From the NCBI GenBank assembly GCA_025997215.1, contig BNUH01000017.1:1-50862 (forward strand): a stretch of DNA of 50,862 bases, written 5' to 3'. The stretch is from Clostridia bacterium. Lineage in GTDB: Bacteria; Bacillota_A; Clostridia; Christensenellales; Aristaeellaceae. Within the stretch, counting starts at the first letter, position 1. Every line of letters begins with the position of its first letter. Shown in pieces: positions 39,898-47,362 of this stretch. The notes under the pieces were generated by a model. The model was not told where the DNA came from. It saw only the letters and a program-made list of their open reading frames with translations, and made no database searches. Both the position numbers and the translations under genes were made by a program.

Positions 39898-42138
39898 ATG
39901 CCTGGCAACGTTAAGACGGATAAGGCTACGGTCAAGATTCATACCGCCGCTGACATGGCGGCGATCACGAGCGGCACGGAGTATGAACTGGCGGGCGATA
40001 TTACGCTGCCATCGCGCTGGCGCACGCTGGAAGGCTTGAGCGGCGTATCGCTGTACGGCAACGGGCACTTGATCCGCGGCCTGCAAGCGCCGCTATTCGG
40101 CAGCCTGACCCAGTCCAAGATAATGCATATGCGGGTGGAGGCGAACATCACCCAGCAGGTTGAACGGTATACGGGCGCGCTGGTGCGCACTGGAATCCGC
40201 GTGACGATTTCGGGATGTTCCGTCAATGGCGCGATCAGCGGCACCGAGTACGTCGGCGGCCTGGCCGGGGACTTGAGCCAATCCACCATCACCAACAGCG
40301 CCAGCGTCGCCACCATCAGCGGCGAGCAATACGTGGGCGGCTTGGCAGGGTGCGTATCCCATTCTAGCGTGACGGGCAACACAAATAGCGGGCAGCTCAA
40401 AGCCGTCGGCCGCGCCATGTATGGCGGCGGCATCGTCGGCTACGCCCAGGATGAATCCTACATCGCCGACAACATCAATACGGGTGCGTTGGTGGGGTAT
40501 AGTTTCCACGGTCTGGGCGGGATAGCGGGTGGAATCAAAGATATCCGTGTATTTTCAGGCAATGTAAACAAAGGGCTGGTTCAGGGGCGGCGATTCACGG
40601 GCGGCATAACGGGCATGGCCGATTCGTCCGCGATCGAATCCAACCATAACCTCGCGCCCGTGGGCTGCACGCTGGATAACGTGGGCGGCATTGTAGGATA
40701 CGCCTTCAAGGAACCCGTGCTGATACGAGGCAACGCGTCGGCCGGGACGGTCGAAGGCCAGGCGGATTATGTCGGCGGCATATGCGGCTATGCGGCGTCC
40801 GGTTCGACAATTCTCGACAATACCGTATCCTGTCCGCAGTTAAAGGGTAAAGGCAGCATCGGCCGTGTGCTGGGCGGCGGCGAGGCGCTGTTATCCAATA
40901 GCCGCGTGAACGGGCAGTGCATCGTGACGGGTCCGACGCCGCCGCTGATGTATTTTAAGGAATCCATCATTACGGCGGATAACCCGGAGTTGGGCGTCAA
41001 CGGTCGGCACGGTGAATCATTCATCTGTCCGGAAGGCATGACCGCTACCGGCATCTGGATGCACTGCGTGCCCAAGTCCGCCGTCGCTATTTCCGGCAAC
41101 GAGATGGAGGCCGCCGCGATCGAAGACAACTCCATATTGATTGAAACGCCAGAGCCAGTGGATCCCGAGGTGCAGGCGGTCAACGAAATCGAAGCGGGGA
41201 TCGCCGTGTTGAGCCGCTCCTTTGAACAGATCGTAACCTCGCTGGGGTTGGGTGTCACCGCCCTGTCGCGCGTATTTCAAACCGAACTGGATCTGCTTCA
41301 GCCCGTGCTGGGTCGCGACCGCGAGTCGCTGCGGACGCTGAAGCTGCTGCAGAGCACGCTGAACGCGTACATGGAATATTGCGACAACATCGATCCAGGC
41401 GATGGCGGGGAGCAGACCGCCGCGCCGATCCAGGCTGACACGGCGGCGGTATTGAGCGCGAAGGTCGAGCGCATCGTGCTCAAGCTGGTCTCCGATACAA
41501 CCCAGATGCCGCTGGAAGACGTTCCCATTACCGTGACGGGTAAGGCATCCGGCGCGGGATTCAGCCGAACGTTCTACTCGGACGTCGAAGGCCAGGCGAC
41601 CATCGAAGGCTTGCCAGCGGGCGCTTACAGCGTGCATGAACAGACTGCGCCAACATTATACCTGCGCGACAGCGAGGTTCACAATCTGACAGTATCCGAC
41701 AGCGGGGAATACGAATGGGATGGGCGGCTGGGGCTGCACTGGGGGAACCTCATATTGGTGACGATACCGCATACCCGCGACGAGTCGGCGCTGTTCCTGC
41801 ATGGCGAGACATGGGCAGCGCATCCTGAAAAGCCAGCCGCCGACGCCGACATACCCGCGCGTGTTAGTGATCAGGATATAATTAAACCAAAGCTGAAGGT
41901 TGGCGTGGATCAAACTGGACGCAAGACGAGGATCCCGCACTTCGATGTAGGCGGCATGCCGTTGCCGGACGACAGCGCGCGAGCCGCCGCTCAAGATATG
42001 TTGGAATCGGTGCTAGGGAGTAACGCTCGGCCGGGCGCTGGCGATCCGATTACGGAGGATGACGGCGGCGCGCCTCGGCTGGAATTGGCGGCGGTTGCTG
42101 CAAGTGCGTCACCAATCGAAGGGCGTGATTCACAATGA
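39898..42138 (+). CDS. GLUG-repeat beta-helix protein with SpaA-like domain, no signal peptide
   Basis: A 746-residue protein. Residues about 50-330 hold GLUG-type repeats (YVGGLAGDLSQSTITNSASV, YVGGLAGCVSHSSVTGNTNS, GGIVGYAQDESYIADNINTG and so on), expected to form a beta-helix. About 420-500 is a helical segment (VQAVNEIEAGIAVLSRSFEQ, then TALSRVFQTELDLLQ) resembling the neighbours' N-terminal domain. About 520-610 is a SpaA/prealbumin-like fold (DVPITVTGKASG...FYSDVEGQATIEGLPAGAYS). The tail is charged and disordered. GLUG proteins are normally secreted, but here there is no signal peptide, membrane segment or LPXTG. The start at 39898 follows AAGGAGC. Cytoplasmic synthesis followed by deposition on the spore would fit. 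Confidence 0.7.
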   Translation: MPGNVKTDKATVKIHTAADMAAITSGTEYELAGDITLPSRWRTLEGLSGVSLYGNGHLIRGLQAPLFGSLTQSKIMHMRVEANITQQVERYTGALVRTGIRVTISGCSVNGAISGTEYVGGLAGDLSQSTITNSASVATISGEQYVGGLAGCVSHSSVTGNTNSGQLKAVGRAMYGGGIVGYAQDESYIADNINTGALVGYSFHGLGGIAGGIKDIRVFSGNVNKGLVQGRRFTGGITGMADSSAIESNHNLAPVGCTLDNVGGIVGYAFKEPVLIRGNASAGTVEGQADYVGGICGYAASGSTILDNTVSCPQLKGKGSIGRVLGGGEALLSNSRVNGQCIVTGPTPPLMYFKESIITADNPELGVNGRHGESFICPEGMTATGIWMHCVPKSAVAISGNEMEAAAIEDNSILIETPEPVDPEVQAVNEIEAGIAVLSRSFEQIVTSLGLGVTALSRVFQTELDLLQPVLGRDRESLRTLKLLQSTLNAYMEYCDNIDPGDGGEQTAAPIQADTAAVLSAKVERIVLKLVSDTTQMPLEDVPITVTGKASGAGFSRTFYSDVEGQATIEGLPAGAYSVHEQTAPTLYLRDSEVHNLTVSDSGEYEWDGRLGLHWGNLILVTIPHTRDESALFLHGETWAAHPEKPAADADIPARVSDQDIIKPKLKVGVDQTGRKTRIPHFDVGGMPLPDDSARAAAQDMLESVLGSNARPGAGDPITEDDGGAPRLELAAVAASASPIEGRDSQ

Positions 42139-42497
42139 CTTGCAATCCCAAACAATGCATAATGGGCAGCCGATGCGACGGCTGCCCGCTGGCCGAGAAG
42201 CGAATTGACCCGGCGCTGGTCAACGAGATGGATTCGCGCATCCGGTATTGGCGGCCGGGGCCGTTCGCGCCGCCCATCGAGGCGCGCTGGGTTAAGCCGC
42301 GCACTCACCGCAAGTCCGCCGAGATGGTGGTGTGGACCGATCCGCGCCACCGCGTGCCGCTGAACCTGCGCCGCTTCGAATCGCCCATGGGGGAACCCAG
42401 TTGCATGCGTTGTCCCGCGCGCCAATGGCGGACAAACGTTGACGCGCCGGAAGGCGAAGGCGAATCTGAAGTGACGGCAGATTCCACAAATGAATAA
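42135..42497 (+). CDS. Cys-rich hypothetical protein
   Basis: A 120-residue protein with N-terminal cysteines at CNPKQCIMGSRCDGC and a later CMRC, possibly a metal-binding knuckle. The middle is rich in Pro, Arg and Trp (RYWRPGPFAPPIEARWVKPR) and the tail is acidic. The ATG overlaps the stop of the GLUG-protein gene by 4 bp, so the two are co-translated. No family recognised; by context it may belong to the same putative spore-surface set. Confidence 0.6.
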   Translation: MTCNPKQCIMGSRCDGCPLAEKRIDPALVNEMDSRIRYWRPGPFAPPIEARWVKPRTHRKSAEMVVWTDPRHRVPLNLRRFESPMGEPSCMRCPARQWRTNVDAPEGEGESEVTADSTNE

Positions 42498-42524
42498 CCG
42501 GAGCGGATGCAGCGGCCGCTCCGG
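42498..42524. terminator. Bidirectional terminator between convergent genes
   Basis: CCGGAGCGG and CCGCTCCGG form a perfect 9-bp stem with a 9-nt loop. It lies between the Cys-rich gene (plus) and the 57-residue gene (minus). The minus side is more T-rich (TTATTCATTTG). Confidence 0.6.
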
Positions 42525-42542
42525 TCAAGCCCGACAGATAAT

Positions 42543-42716
42543 TTAGTTATCCCCGGCGAGGTAATTATCCAGGAAGGTGCGCAGCTCGGTCCAGGAGCGG
42601 ATGTCGCGGGCGTGTTCGCGGACGCTGTCCTTGGCGTAGTCGGGCAGCTTGTCGTAGTAGTCGCGTGCGCGCGAATCGCGCGAGAGCAGGGCGTCCAGAT
42701 TCTGGTAAATGGACAT
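42543..42716 (-). CDS. Small hypothetical helical protein
   Basis: A 57-residue protein (MSIYQNLDALLSRDSRARDY, then YDKLPDYAKDSVREHARDI...). AAGGAGG is 6 bp before the ATG at 42716; the frame is open to 42761. The sequence has the look of short clostridial proteins in which a LP-x-x-A/V-K-x-S-V-R/M helix-turn recurs. Function unknown. It reads toward the Cys-rich gene and shares the terminator with it. Confidence 0.6.
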   Translation of the reverse strand: MSIYQNLDALLSRDSRARDYYDKLPDYAKDSVREHARDIRSWTELRTFLDNYLAGDN

Positions 42717-42845
42717 GCAAGGCCTCCTTTGTTCGGTAGGGTTGGATAAGTTGGCAAACATAGATGGTGTTATCAGCCATAGTATGTGACACAGGAGGGT
42801 TTTGCATCCAAAAGACTAGGACTATTTGCTAAGACGCATAAACGT

Positions 42846-42878
42846 TTGCAATTGCCATACAATAGTGGTACAATACCA
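42846..42878 (+). promoter_or_regulatory. Promoter and operator of the toxin-antitoxin pair
   Basis: TTGCAA (42846-42851), a 17-bp spacer, TACAAT (42869-42874). The -10 lies inside a perfect palindrome TGGTA-CAA-TACCA (42866-42878), a likely binding site for the antitoxin, which autorepresses in this family. Confidence 0.75.
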
Positions 42879-42896
42879 TACAGAGGGGTGATAAGC

Positions 42897-43172
42897 ATGG
42901 CATCGACAAGTGTAACCATCCGACTGGACGAGGATTTGAAGCAAAGAGCCGAACGTTTTCTTGATGACATTGGAATGAACATGACGACAGCCGTAACAGT
43001 TTTTTTGAAGGCGGCGTTACGCAAGGGACGCATCCCGTTTCAGCTGGAAGCTGATCCGTTCTGGTCGGAAGAGAATCAAGCGTATTTGCGGCATGCCGCC
43101 GTGCTGATGGATTCGGGCGGACACGCCGTGATAAAAACTCTGGATGAGCTTGAGGCGATGGAGAATGATTAA
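42897..43172 (+). CDS. RelB/DinJ-family antitoxin
   Basis: A 91-residue antitoxin. N-terminal ribbon-helix-helix (STSVTIRLDEDLKQRAERFL, then DDIGMNMTTAVTVFLKAAL) is diagnostic for RelB/DinJ; the C-terminal half (WSEENQAYLRHAAVLMDSGG) should wrap the toxin. I place the start at 42897 after AGAGGGGTG; the longer open frame begins before the promoter. Its end overlaps the toxin gene by 8 bp. Confidence 0.92.
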   Translation: MASTSVTIRLDEDLKQRAERFLDDIGMNMTTAVTVFLKAALRKGRIPFQLEADPFWSEENQAYLRHAAVLMDSGGHAVIKTLDELEAMEND

Positions 43173-43431
43173 GGTAACATTCTTCGAGTCAGCGTTTGAT
43201 GAATATATGTCGTGGCAAGAAGAGGACAAGAGAACGCTTAAGCGCATTAATCGTCTTATAAAAGATATACAACGTAACGGATACGATGGTATAGGCAAGC
43301 CGGAACCGCTCAAAGGCGACTTGCAAGGATGGTGGTCAAGGCGAATTGATGATAGTAATCGCCTTGTTTATCGGTTGAGTGACGATGGAATCGAAATCCT
43401 GCAATGCAGCACGCACTACCACGATGAATAA
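43165..43431 (+). CDS. yoeB: YoeB-family mRNA interferase toxin
   Basis: An 88-residue toxin closely following E. coli YoeB: WQEEDKRTLKRINRLIKDI, KPEPLKGDLQGWWSRRID, NRLVYRL. The YoeB catalytic set appears intact: Glu47 in KPEPL, Arg66 in NRLVY and His84 near the C-terminus. YoeB cuts mRNA on the ribosome. The start at 43165 overlaps the antitoxin. In most systems YoeB pairs with a YefM antitoxin; here the antitoxin is of RelB/DinJ type, a hybrid pairing. Confidence 0.92.
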   Translation: MIKVTFFESAFDEYMSWQEEDKRTLKRINRLIKDIQRNGYDGIGKPEPLKGDLQGWWSRRIDDSNRLVYRLSDDGIEILQCSTHYHDE

Positions 43432-43451
43432 TAATTATAACACGCTTTAGA

Positions 43452-43510
43452 TTGACAGGCTGGCGGTTGAGATGGTATACTTACCTCATCGTGAATGTGT
43501 ATCATGATAC
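43452..43510 (+). promoter_or_regulatory. Strong promoter with palindromic operator before the leader ORF
   Basis: TTGACA (43452-43457), an 18-bp spacer, extended -10 TGG-TATACT (TATACT 43476-43481). A perfect 12-bp palindrome GTATCATGATAC (43499-43510) lies at about +12 to +23, where a repressor would block elongation or open-complex escape. Confidence 0.75.
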
Positions 43511-43546
43511 TAACATAATTAGTAAGTTAGAAAGGAGGTGAGCGGG

Positions 43547-43750
43547 ATGAATCGCACGTGCTTTATGAGCGGCGGTACGGTGTTTGAGCATCTGGAATGT
43601 ATCCAGGGCTACGCGTTCAACGCGGCCATTGTTGGGGAGAAGTCTGCCCTTTTGTCGGTTCGCTGTGCGGATTATGCGGCTGAAGGGGAGAAGTCTGCCC
43701 ATTTTTACCGTGTCGGATGCCGCTCGCCTCGTAAGGTTATAACCGTGTGA
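43547..43750 (+). CDS. Small leader ORF upstream of the ABC transporter
   Basis: A 67-residue ORF starting MNRTCFMSGGTVFEHLECIQ, with an excellent ribosome binding site (AAAGGAGGTGAGCGGG). It includes an in-frame direct repeat: the 16-bp GGGGAGAAGTCTGCCC occurs at 43634-43649 and 43685-43700, encoding GEKSA twice. Four Cys are present (positions 5, 21, 40 and 57). There is no signal peptide or known family. The stop codon TGA (43748-43750) lies at the tip of a hairpin (43731-43763) and is followed by an intrinsic terminator. It may be a regulatory leader peptide or a small functional peptide; translation looks likely, function unknown. Confidence 0.55.
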   Translation: MNRTCFMSGGTVFEHLECIQGYAFNAAIVGEKSALLSVRCADYAAEGEKSAHFYRVGCRSPRKVITV

Positions 43751-43763
43751 CGGTTTAACTTAC
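43731..43763 (+). promoter_or_regulatory. Hairpin enclosing the leader-ORF stop codon
   Basis: GTAAG-g-TTA-t-AACCGT, GTG loop, ACGGTT-TAA-CTTAC: a 14-bp stem with two bulges whose loop and closing base hold the TGA stop. A terminating ribosome would melt it, so it could couple translation to the terminator 8 bp downstream. Confidence 0.55.
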
Positions 43764-43771
43764 GTTTGACG

Positions 43772-43800
43772 CCGGGCATTCGGACGGATGCCCGGTTTTC
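43772..43800 (+). terminator. Intrinsic terminator between leader ORF and ABC genes
   Basis: CCGGGCAT/ATGCCCGG 8-bp stem with 8-nt loop followed by TTTTCGTTT. Since no promoter is seen between it and the ABC genes, read-through here would set their expression. Confidence 0.82.
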
Positions 43801-43833
43801 GTTTGCCCATTTATCTATAAAGGGGTGACTCCT

Positions 43834-44601
43834 TTGGTCAAATATTACCAATCGGCGCGCATGATGTGCCTGGCAAAACTCAACGGCGGCATATTAGGTA
43901 TGCTGCCCGACCTATTCATCAAGGCGTGCACGTTGATCGCACAGATATACGTTTGGCGCAGCGTCATGATGTCCGGCGTCGATGTGGACATGACGATGCC
44001 GCAGATGCTTAGTTACGCATACTTAAGCGTCATGCTCTCCGACCTGATGGTCGTGGAAACGCAAGCGTCCGGCTGGCTGTCCGAGGGTGTGCTGATGAAG
44101 ATGTACGGCCGGCCGCTCTCCGTACTCGGTCAGTTGGCTGCTGAGACCGTCGGCCGCTGGATACCGACGCTGCTGCTGTTCTCGCTGCCCATGGCGCTCG
44201 TGTCGCCATGGATCGGCGTGAGTTTGGTTCCGGCGACATATTGGTTCTGGGTTAGCTTGGTTCTATGCGTATCATTAGGATTCGCGATGGACTTCATGTT
44301 CGCTTGCCTCTCTATCAAGCTGCGCAACATGAATTGGCTGGTAAGCCGCATCCGGCTCGGCATTACCGCGCTATTTTCCGGCGCTGTCATACCCATCCAG
44401 CTATTGCCGGAAGGGGTAGGCCGCGTGATGCTGTACCAGCCGTTCGCGAGCATGGGCGGCGCACCGCTGTCGCTGTTTGTCGGATCGATGGATCCTGGGC
44501 GGATTATCCCGTTACAATTATTATGGAACATAGTGCTGTGGCCAGCCGCACTGCTCATCTGCAAAAAATCGCAGGAAGGGATGGTCAGTTATGGAGGCTA
44601 A
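43834..44601 (+). CDS. ABC-2-type transporter permease (first subunit)
   Basis: A 255-residue membrane protein with about six transmembrane segments and no ATPase domain. The sequence FACLSIKLRNMNWLVSRIRL followed by ITALFSGAVIPIQLLPEGV and GRVMLYQPFASMGGAPLSLFVG matches the two-permease exporter family in which one subunit is of the ABC-2 membrane class. I favour the TTG at 43834, 8 bp after AAAGGGG; a GTG at 43825 has no room for a ribosome binding site. It overlaps the second permease gene by 11 bp. Export substrate unknown. Confidence 0.82.
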   Translation: MVKYYQSARMMCLAKLNGGILGMLPDLFIKACTLIAQIYVWRSVMMSGVDVDMTMPQMLSYAYLSVMLSDLMVVETQASGWLSEGVLMKMYGRPLSVLGQLAAETVGRWIPTLLLFSLPMALVSPWIGVSLVPATYWFWVSLVLCVSLGFAMDFMFACLSIKLRNMNWLVSRIRLGITALFSGAVIPIQLLPEGVGRVMLYQPFASMGGAPLSLFVGSMDPGRIIPLQLLWNIVLWPAALLICKKSQEGMVSYGG

Positions 44602-45463
44602 CGTTTCACATTTCAAAACGTTATATAAGACTATACGCCGCATAATCGGACTGCTTGGCATGTCTGCGCGGATGGATTTGGCTTGGCTGCTGCGCGATAC
44701 GAAGTTCGCGCTGGTCGGCATCACGGGCGACTTCATATTCAACATCAGCACGTTGTCCAGCATTTACCTGATCGCGCTGCGATTCGGCGGGATCGGCGGC
44801 ATGAGTACGGACGAGGTGCTGTTCATGCTGGGTTTTTCGACATTAACCACGGGGTTGTTTATACTGTTCGGTGCGTCGAACAACTTCTACATCAGCCGGA
44901 TTATCGGGCGTGGGCAGCTCGATCACCTGTGGATGCAGCCGCTTCCGCTGTGGATGCAGCTGTTTACGAGCGGGTTTATACCATTCACGGGCGGTGGGAA
45001 TTTCCTCGCAGGCATAGGAGTGATCGTCTACTCAACCAGGCGCTTGGGGCTTGCGGTAACTCCGCAGTGGCTCGTTATGCTGGCTGCGTATGCCCTATGC
45101 TCGGTGGCGATAGTTGTAGCACGGTCGTACCTGGTTTCCACCGCCGCGTTCTACGCGCCCGTCGCCGCGGAGGAGATCGCAACGACGGCCATCAACGGCA
45201 CGTGGATGCTAAGCACATTCCCGTTATCCGGCGTACCGCGCTGGCTGCAATGGTCGCTCATCACCATACTGCCCGAGGGTTTGATGGCCTGGTTCCCGTC
45301 GCTGGCGTTGCTGGGCAAGCCGCCGATGGGCTTGACAGCCGTGTACCCATTCGCGTATGCGTTAATAATTACATTAGCATCATACTTTGTATTTCAGAAA
45401 GGAATGAGGCACTATGTCCGCACGGGTTCAAATAGATATGTCCCATTTGGATTCCGCCGTTGA
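44591..45463 (+). CDS. ABC-2-type transporter permease (second subunit, DUF990-like)
   Basis: A 290-residue membrane protein with about six segments. ARMDLAWLLRDTKFALVG near the N-terminus, then RIIGRGQLDHLWMQPLPLWM and LSGVPRWLQWSLITILPEGL, are typical of the DUF990-like permease that pairs with a shorter ABC-2 subunit. The ATG at 44591 lies within the end of the first permease gene, and its own end overlaps the ATPase gene by 50 bp, so the three proteins are made in a tight stoichiometric unit. Confidence 0.85.
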   Translation: MEANVSHFKTLYKTIRRIIGLLGMSARMDLAWLLRDTKFALVGITGDFIFNISTLSSIYLIALRFGGIGGMSTDEVLFMLGFSTLTTGLFILFGASNNFYISRIIGRGQLDHLWMQPLPLWMQLFTSGFIPFTGGGNFLAGIGVIVYSTRRLGLAVTPQWLVMLAAYALCSVAIVVARSYLVSTAAFYAPVAAEEIATTAINGTWMLSTFPLSGVPRWLQWSLITILPEGLMAWFPSLALLGKPPMGLTAVYPFAYALIITLASYFVFQKGMRHYVRTGSNRYVPFGFRR

Positions 45464-46430
45464 GGTTAAGGATTTGACGAAAACCTTCCTGCAATGGCAG
45501 CGCGACCAGACGGCGAAGGGGATACTGCGCAACCTGATCCACCCTGAAAAGAAAACCGTCGCCGCGCTGTCGAACGTATCCTTCAGCATCAAGAAGGGCG
45601 AGTTCGTGGCCTACGCCGGGCCGAACGGCGCTGGCAAATCCACCACGATGAAACTGCTGGGCGGAATGTTATTGCCGAATAATGGTAATATAACCGTACT
45701 GGATTACGAGCCGCACCGCCAGCGCGCCGAGCTGATGAAGCGGCTGGGCATACTGTTCGGCAACCGCACCGAGCTGTGGTGGGATCATCCCGTGCGCCAA
45801 TCCTTCGAGTGGAAGCGGGTGGTGTGGGATATACCTGCCGATACGTACCGCCGGAATCTCGACATGACCGTGGAATTGCTGGATATCGGCGGGCTGCTCA
45901 AGACCTTCGCACGGGAATTGAGCCTAGGCCAGCGGATGCGGTGCGACCTGGCGATGCTGCTGCTGCACAGCCCGGAATTGTTATTGCTGGATGAGCCGAC
46001 CCTGGGTCTGGACGTGGTGGCCAAACGGCAGATGATCGAATTCCTCAAGAAAATCAACCGCGAGGATGGCGTGACGATCATGGTCACCAGCCACGACATG
46101 GACGATCTGGAGGAGATGGCGCGGCGCGTGCTCATGATTGCCGACGGGAAGATCGCGTTTGATGGGGATTTCGACGGGCTTCGACGGATTACGGGGAATC
46201 TGTCGCGAGTACGGGTGAGTCTGGCGGATGGTGTGAGCACGCCCAATATTGACGGAGGATCGCTGATATCCAGCGAACGCGGGGTATTCGAATATGAAGT
46301 GGACTTTGAAAAAACCTCCGTGACATCGATGCTGGCGCGGCTGTCACAAACGGGAGGCGTGCGCGACCTGGAGATCCAGAAAGCGCCGATTGAACAGGTG
46401 ATTGCGCAACTATACAAGCGCTGGGCGTGA
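45414..46430 (+). CDS. ABC transporter ATP-binding protein
   Basis: A 338-residue ATPase. Walker A GPNGAGKST at residues 69-77, signature ELSLGQRMRCDLAMLLLHSP, Walker B LLLLDEPTLGLD, and the switch His in VTSHDMDDLEEMARR. The sequence before Walker A (FLQWQRDQTAKGILRNLIHP) is a long insert typical of ATPases that serve the paired ABC-2/DUF990 exporters. A C-terminal domain of about 80 residues follows the ATPase core. It energises the two permeases encoded just upstream. The ATG at 45414 follows AGAAAGGAATGAGG. Confidence 0.92.
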   Translation: MSARVQIDMSHLDSAVEVKDLTKTFLQWQRDQTAKGILRNLIHPEKKTVAALSNVSFSIKKGEFVAYAGPNGAGKSTTMKLLGGMLLPNNGNITVLDYEPHRQRAELMKRLGILFGNRTELWWDHPVRQSFEWKRVVWDIPADTYRRNLDMTVELLDIGGLLKTFARELSLGQRMRCDLAMLLLHSPELLLLDEPTLGLDVVAKRQMIEFLKKINREDGVTIMVTSHDMDDLEEMARRVLMIADGKIAFDGDFDGLRRITGNLSRVRVSLADGVSTPNIDGGSLISSERGVFEYEVDFEKTSVTSMLARLSQTGGVRDLEIQKAPIEQVIAQLYKRWA

Positions 46431-46476
46431 CAGCCGCCCTTTGTCGAACGATTGGCGTGAATTGACAAAATAATCG

Positions 46477-46505
46477 GCAGGAGAATCCGCGTGGCGAGCG
46501 AATTA
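46477..46505 (+). promoter_or_regulatory. Sigma-H-like promoter of the spoIIA operon
   Basis: GCAGGAGAA (46477-46485), an 11-bp spacer, AGCGAATTA (46497-46505), close to the Bacillus sigma-H pattern RNAGGAWWW-N11/12-RNNGAATWW (one mismatch). The spoIIA operon is a sigma-H/Spo0A target in Bacillus. Confidence 0.65.
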
Positions 46506-46536
46506 TTACAACTCACCTTTGTACGGAGGATGTAAC

Positions 46537-46842
46537 ATGCTCAAGCACGCGCGCCAAGGCAACACGCTGACGGTCCGGCTGGACGGCGAGCTGGATCAGG
46601 ACAGCGCCACGCGTATCCGCCAGGAGCTGGACGACCTGATAGCGGATACGCGTGTGAAACACCTGGTACTGGATATGCAGGGGCTTACGTTCATGGATAG
46701 CTCGGGGATCGGTGTCGTGATCGGGCGGTACCGCACACTGGCCACGCGCGGAGGCGGCGTGGCTGTGCGCGGCGAGAGCGCGCATGTCGAGCGGATCATG
46801 AAGCTGTCCGGGCTGTATTCCATATTGGAGCAGGCCCGATAA
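46537..46842 (+). CDS. spoIIAA: Anti-sigma F factor antagonist SpoIIAA
   Basis: A 101-residue STAS-domain protein. The phosphorylated serine motif is FMDSSGIGVVIGRYR, with Ser55 equivalent to Bacillus Ser58. Unphosphorylated SpoIIAA frees sigma-F from SpoIIAB in the forespore. The start at 46537 follows GGAGGATGTAAC; the frame opens at 46519. First gene of the classic spoIIAA-spoIIAB-sigF operon. Confidence 0.96.
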   Translation: MLKHARQGNTLTVRLDGELDQDSATRIRQELDDLIADTRVKHLVLDMQGLTFMDSSGIGVVIGRYRTLATRGGGVAVRGESAHVERIMKLSGLYSILEQAR

Positions 46843-46873
46843 TCATTCTGGCATTATATAGGAGGTCGGCGGC

Positions 46874-47362
46874 ATGCTTGGTAGGCCGGAGATGACGAAC
46901 CGGATCGGCAACCGGATGAAGGTCCGAAACCATATGCGGCTGGTATTTGACAGCCGCAGCGAGAATGAGTCGTTCGCCAGAGTGGTGGTGAGCGCATTCA
47001 TGGCGCAGCTCTCGCCCACCATCGAGGAGCTGAACGACGTTAAGACGGCTGTCAGCGAGGCGGTAACAAACGCGATCGTGCACGGTTATCGCGGATCGTT
47101 CGGGGATGTGGAGATCGAAACAGCGCTGACGGACGATGGTTATGTTGTTATAGAGGTTTCGGACGCGGGCTGCGGCATTGAGGATGTGGAGCAGGCAATG
47201 ACGCCGTTCTTTACATCCCAGCCGGAGATGGAGCGGGCCGGGATGGGGTTCGCGGTCATGCAGACGTTCATGGATGAGCTGAACGTGGAGTCGCACGTCG
47301 GAGAAGGCACGCGCGTCACGATGCGCAAGCGGATCAGCCATGGCACTGACGGCGACAAATGA
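46874..47362 (+). CDS. spoIIAB: Anti-sigma F factor SpoIIAB
   Basis: A 162-residue GHKL-type serine kinase that binds sigma-F and phosphorylates SpoIIAA. N-box EAVTNAIVHGY, G1 box VSDAGCGIEDV, and GMGFAVMQTFMDEL for ATP binding. AGGAGG precedes the ATG at 46874. It overlaps sigF by 23 bp. The extra N-terminal residues (about 14) before KVRNHMRLVF are unusual, and a start at residue 15 cannot be excluded. Confidence 0.96.
   Translation: MLGRPEMTNRIGNRMKVRNHMRLVFDSRSENESFARVVVSAFMAQLSPTIEELNDVKTAVSEAVTNAIVHGYRGSFGDVEIETALTDDGYVVIEVSDAGCGIEDVEQAMTPFFTSQPEMERAGMGFAVMQTFMDELNVESHVGEGTRVTMRKRISHGTDGDK

Noticed and set aside
42305..42757. 150-residue minus-strand ORF
   Set aside because: Crosses the bidirectional terminator and overlaps two better supported small genes in another frame.
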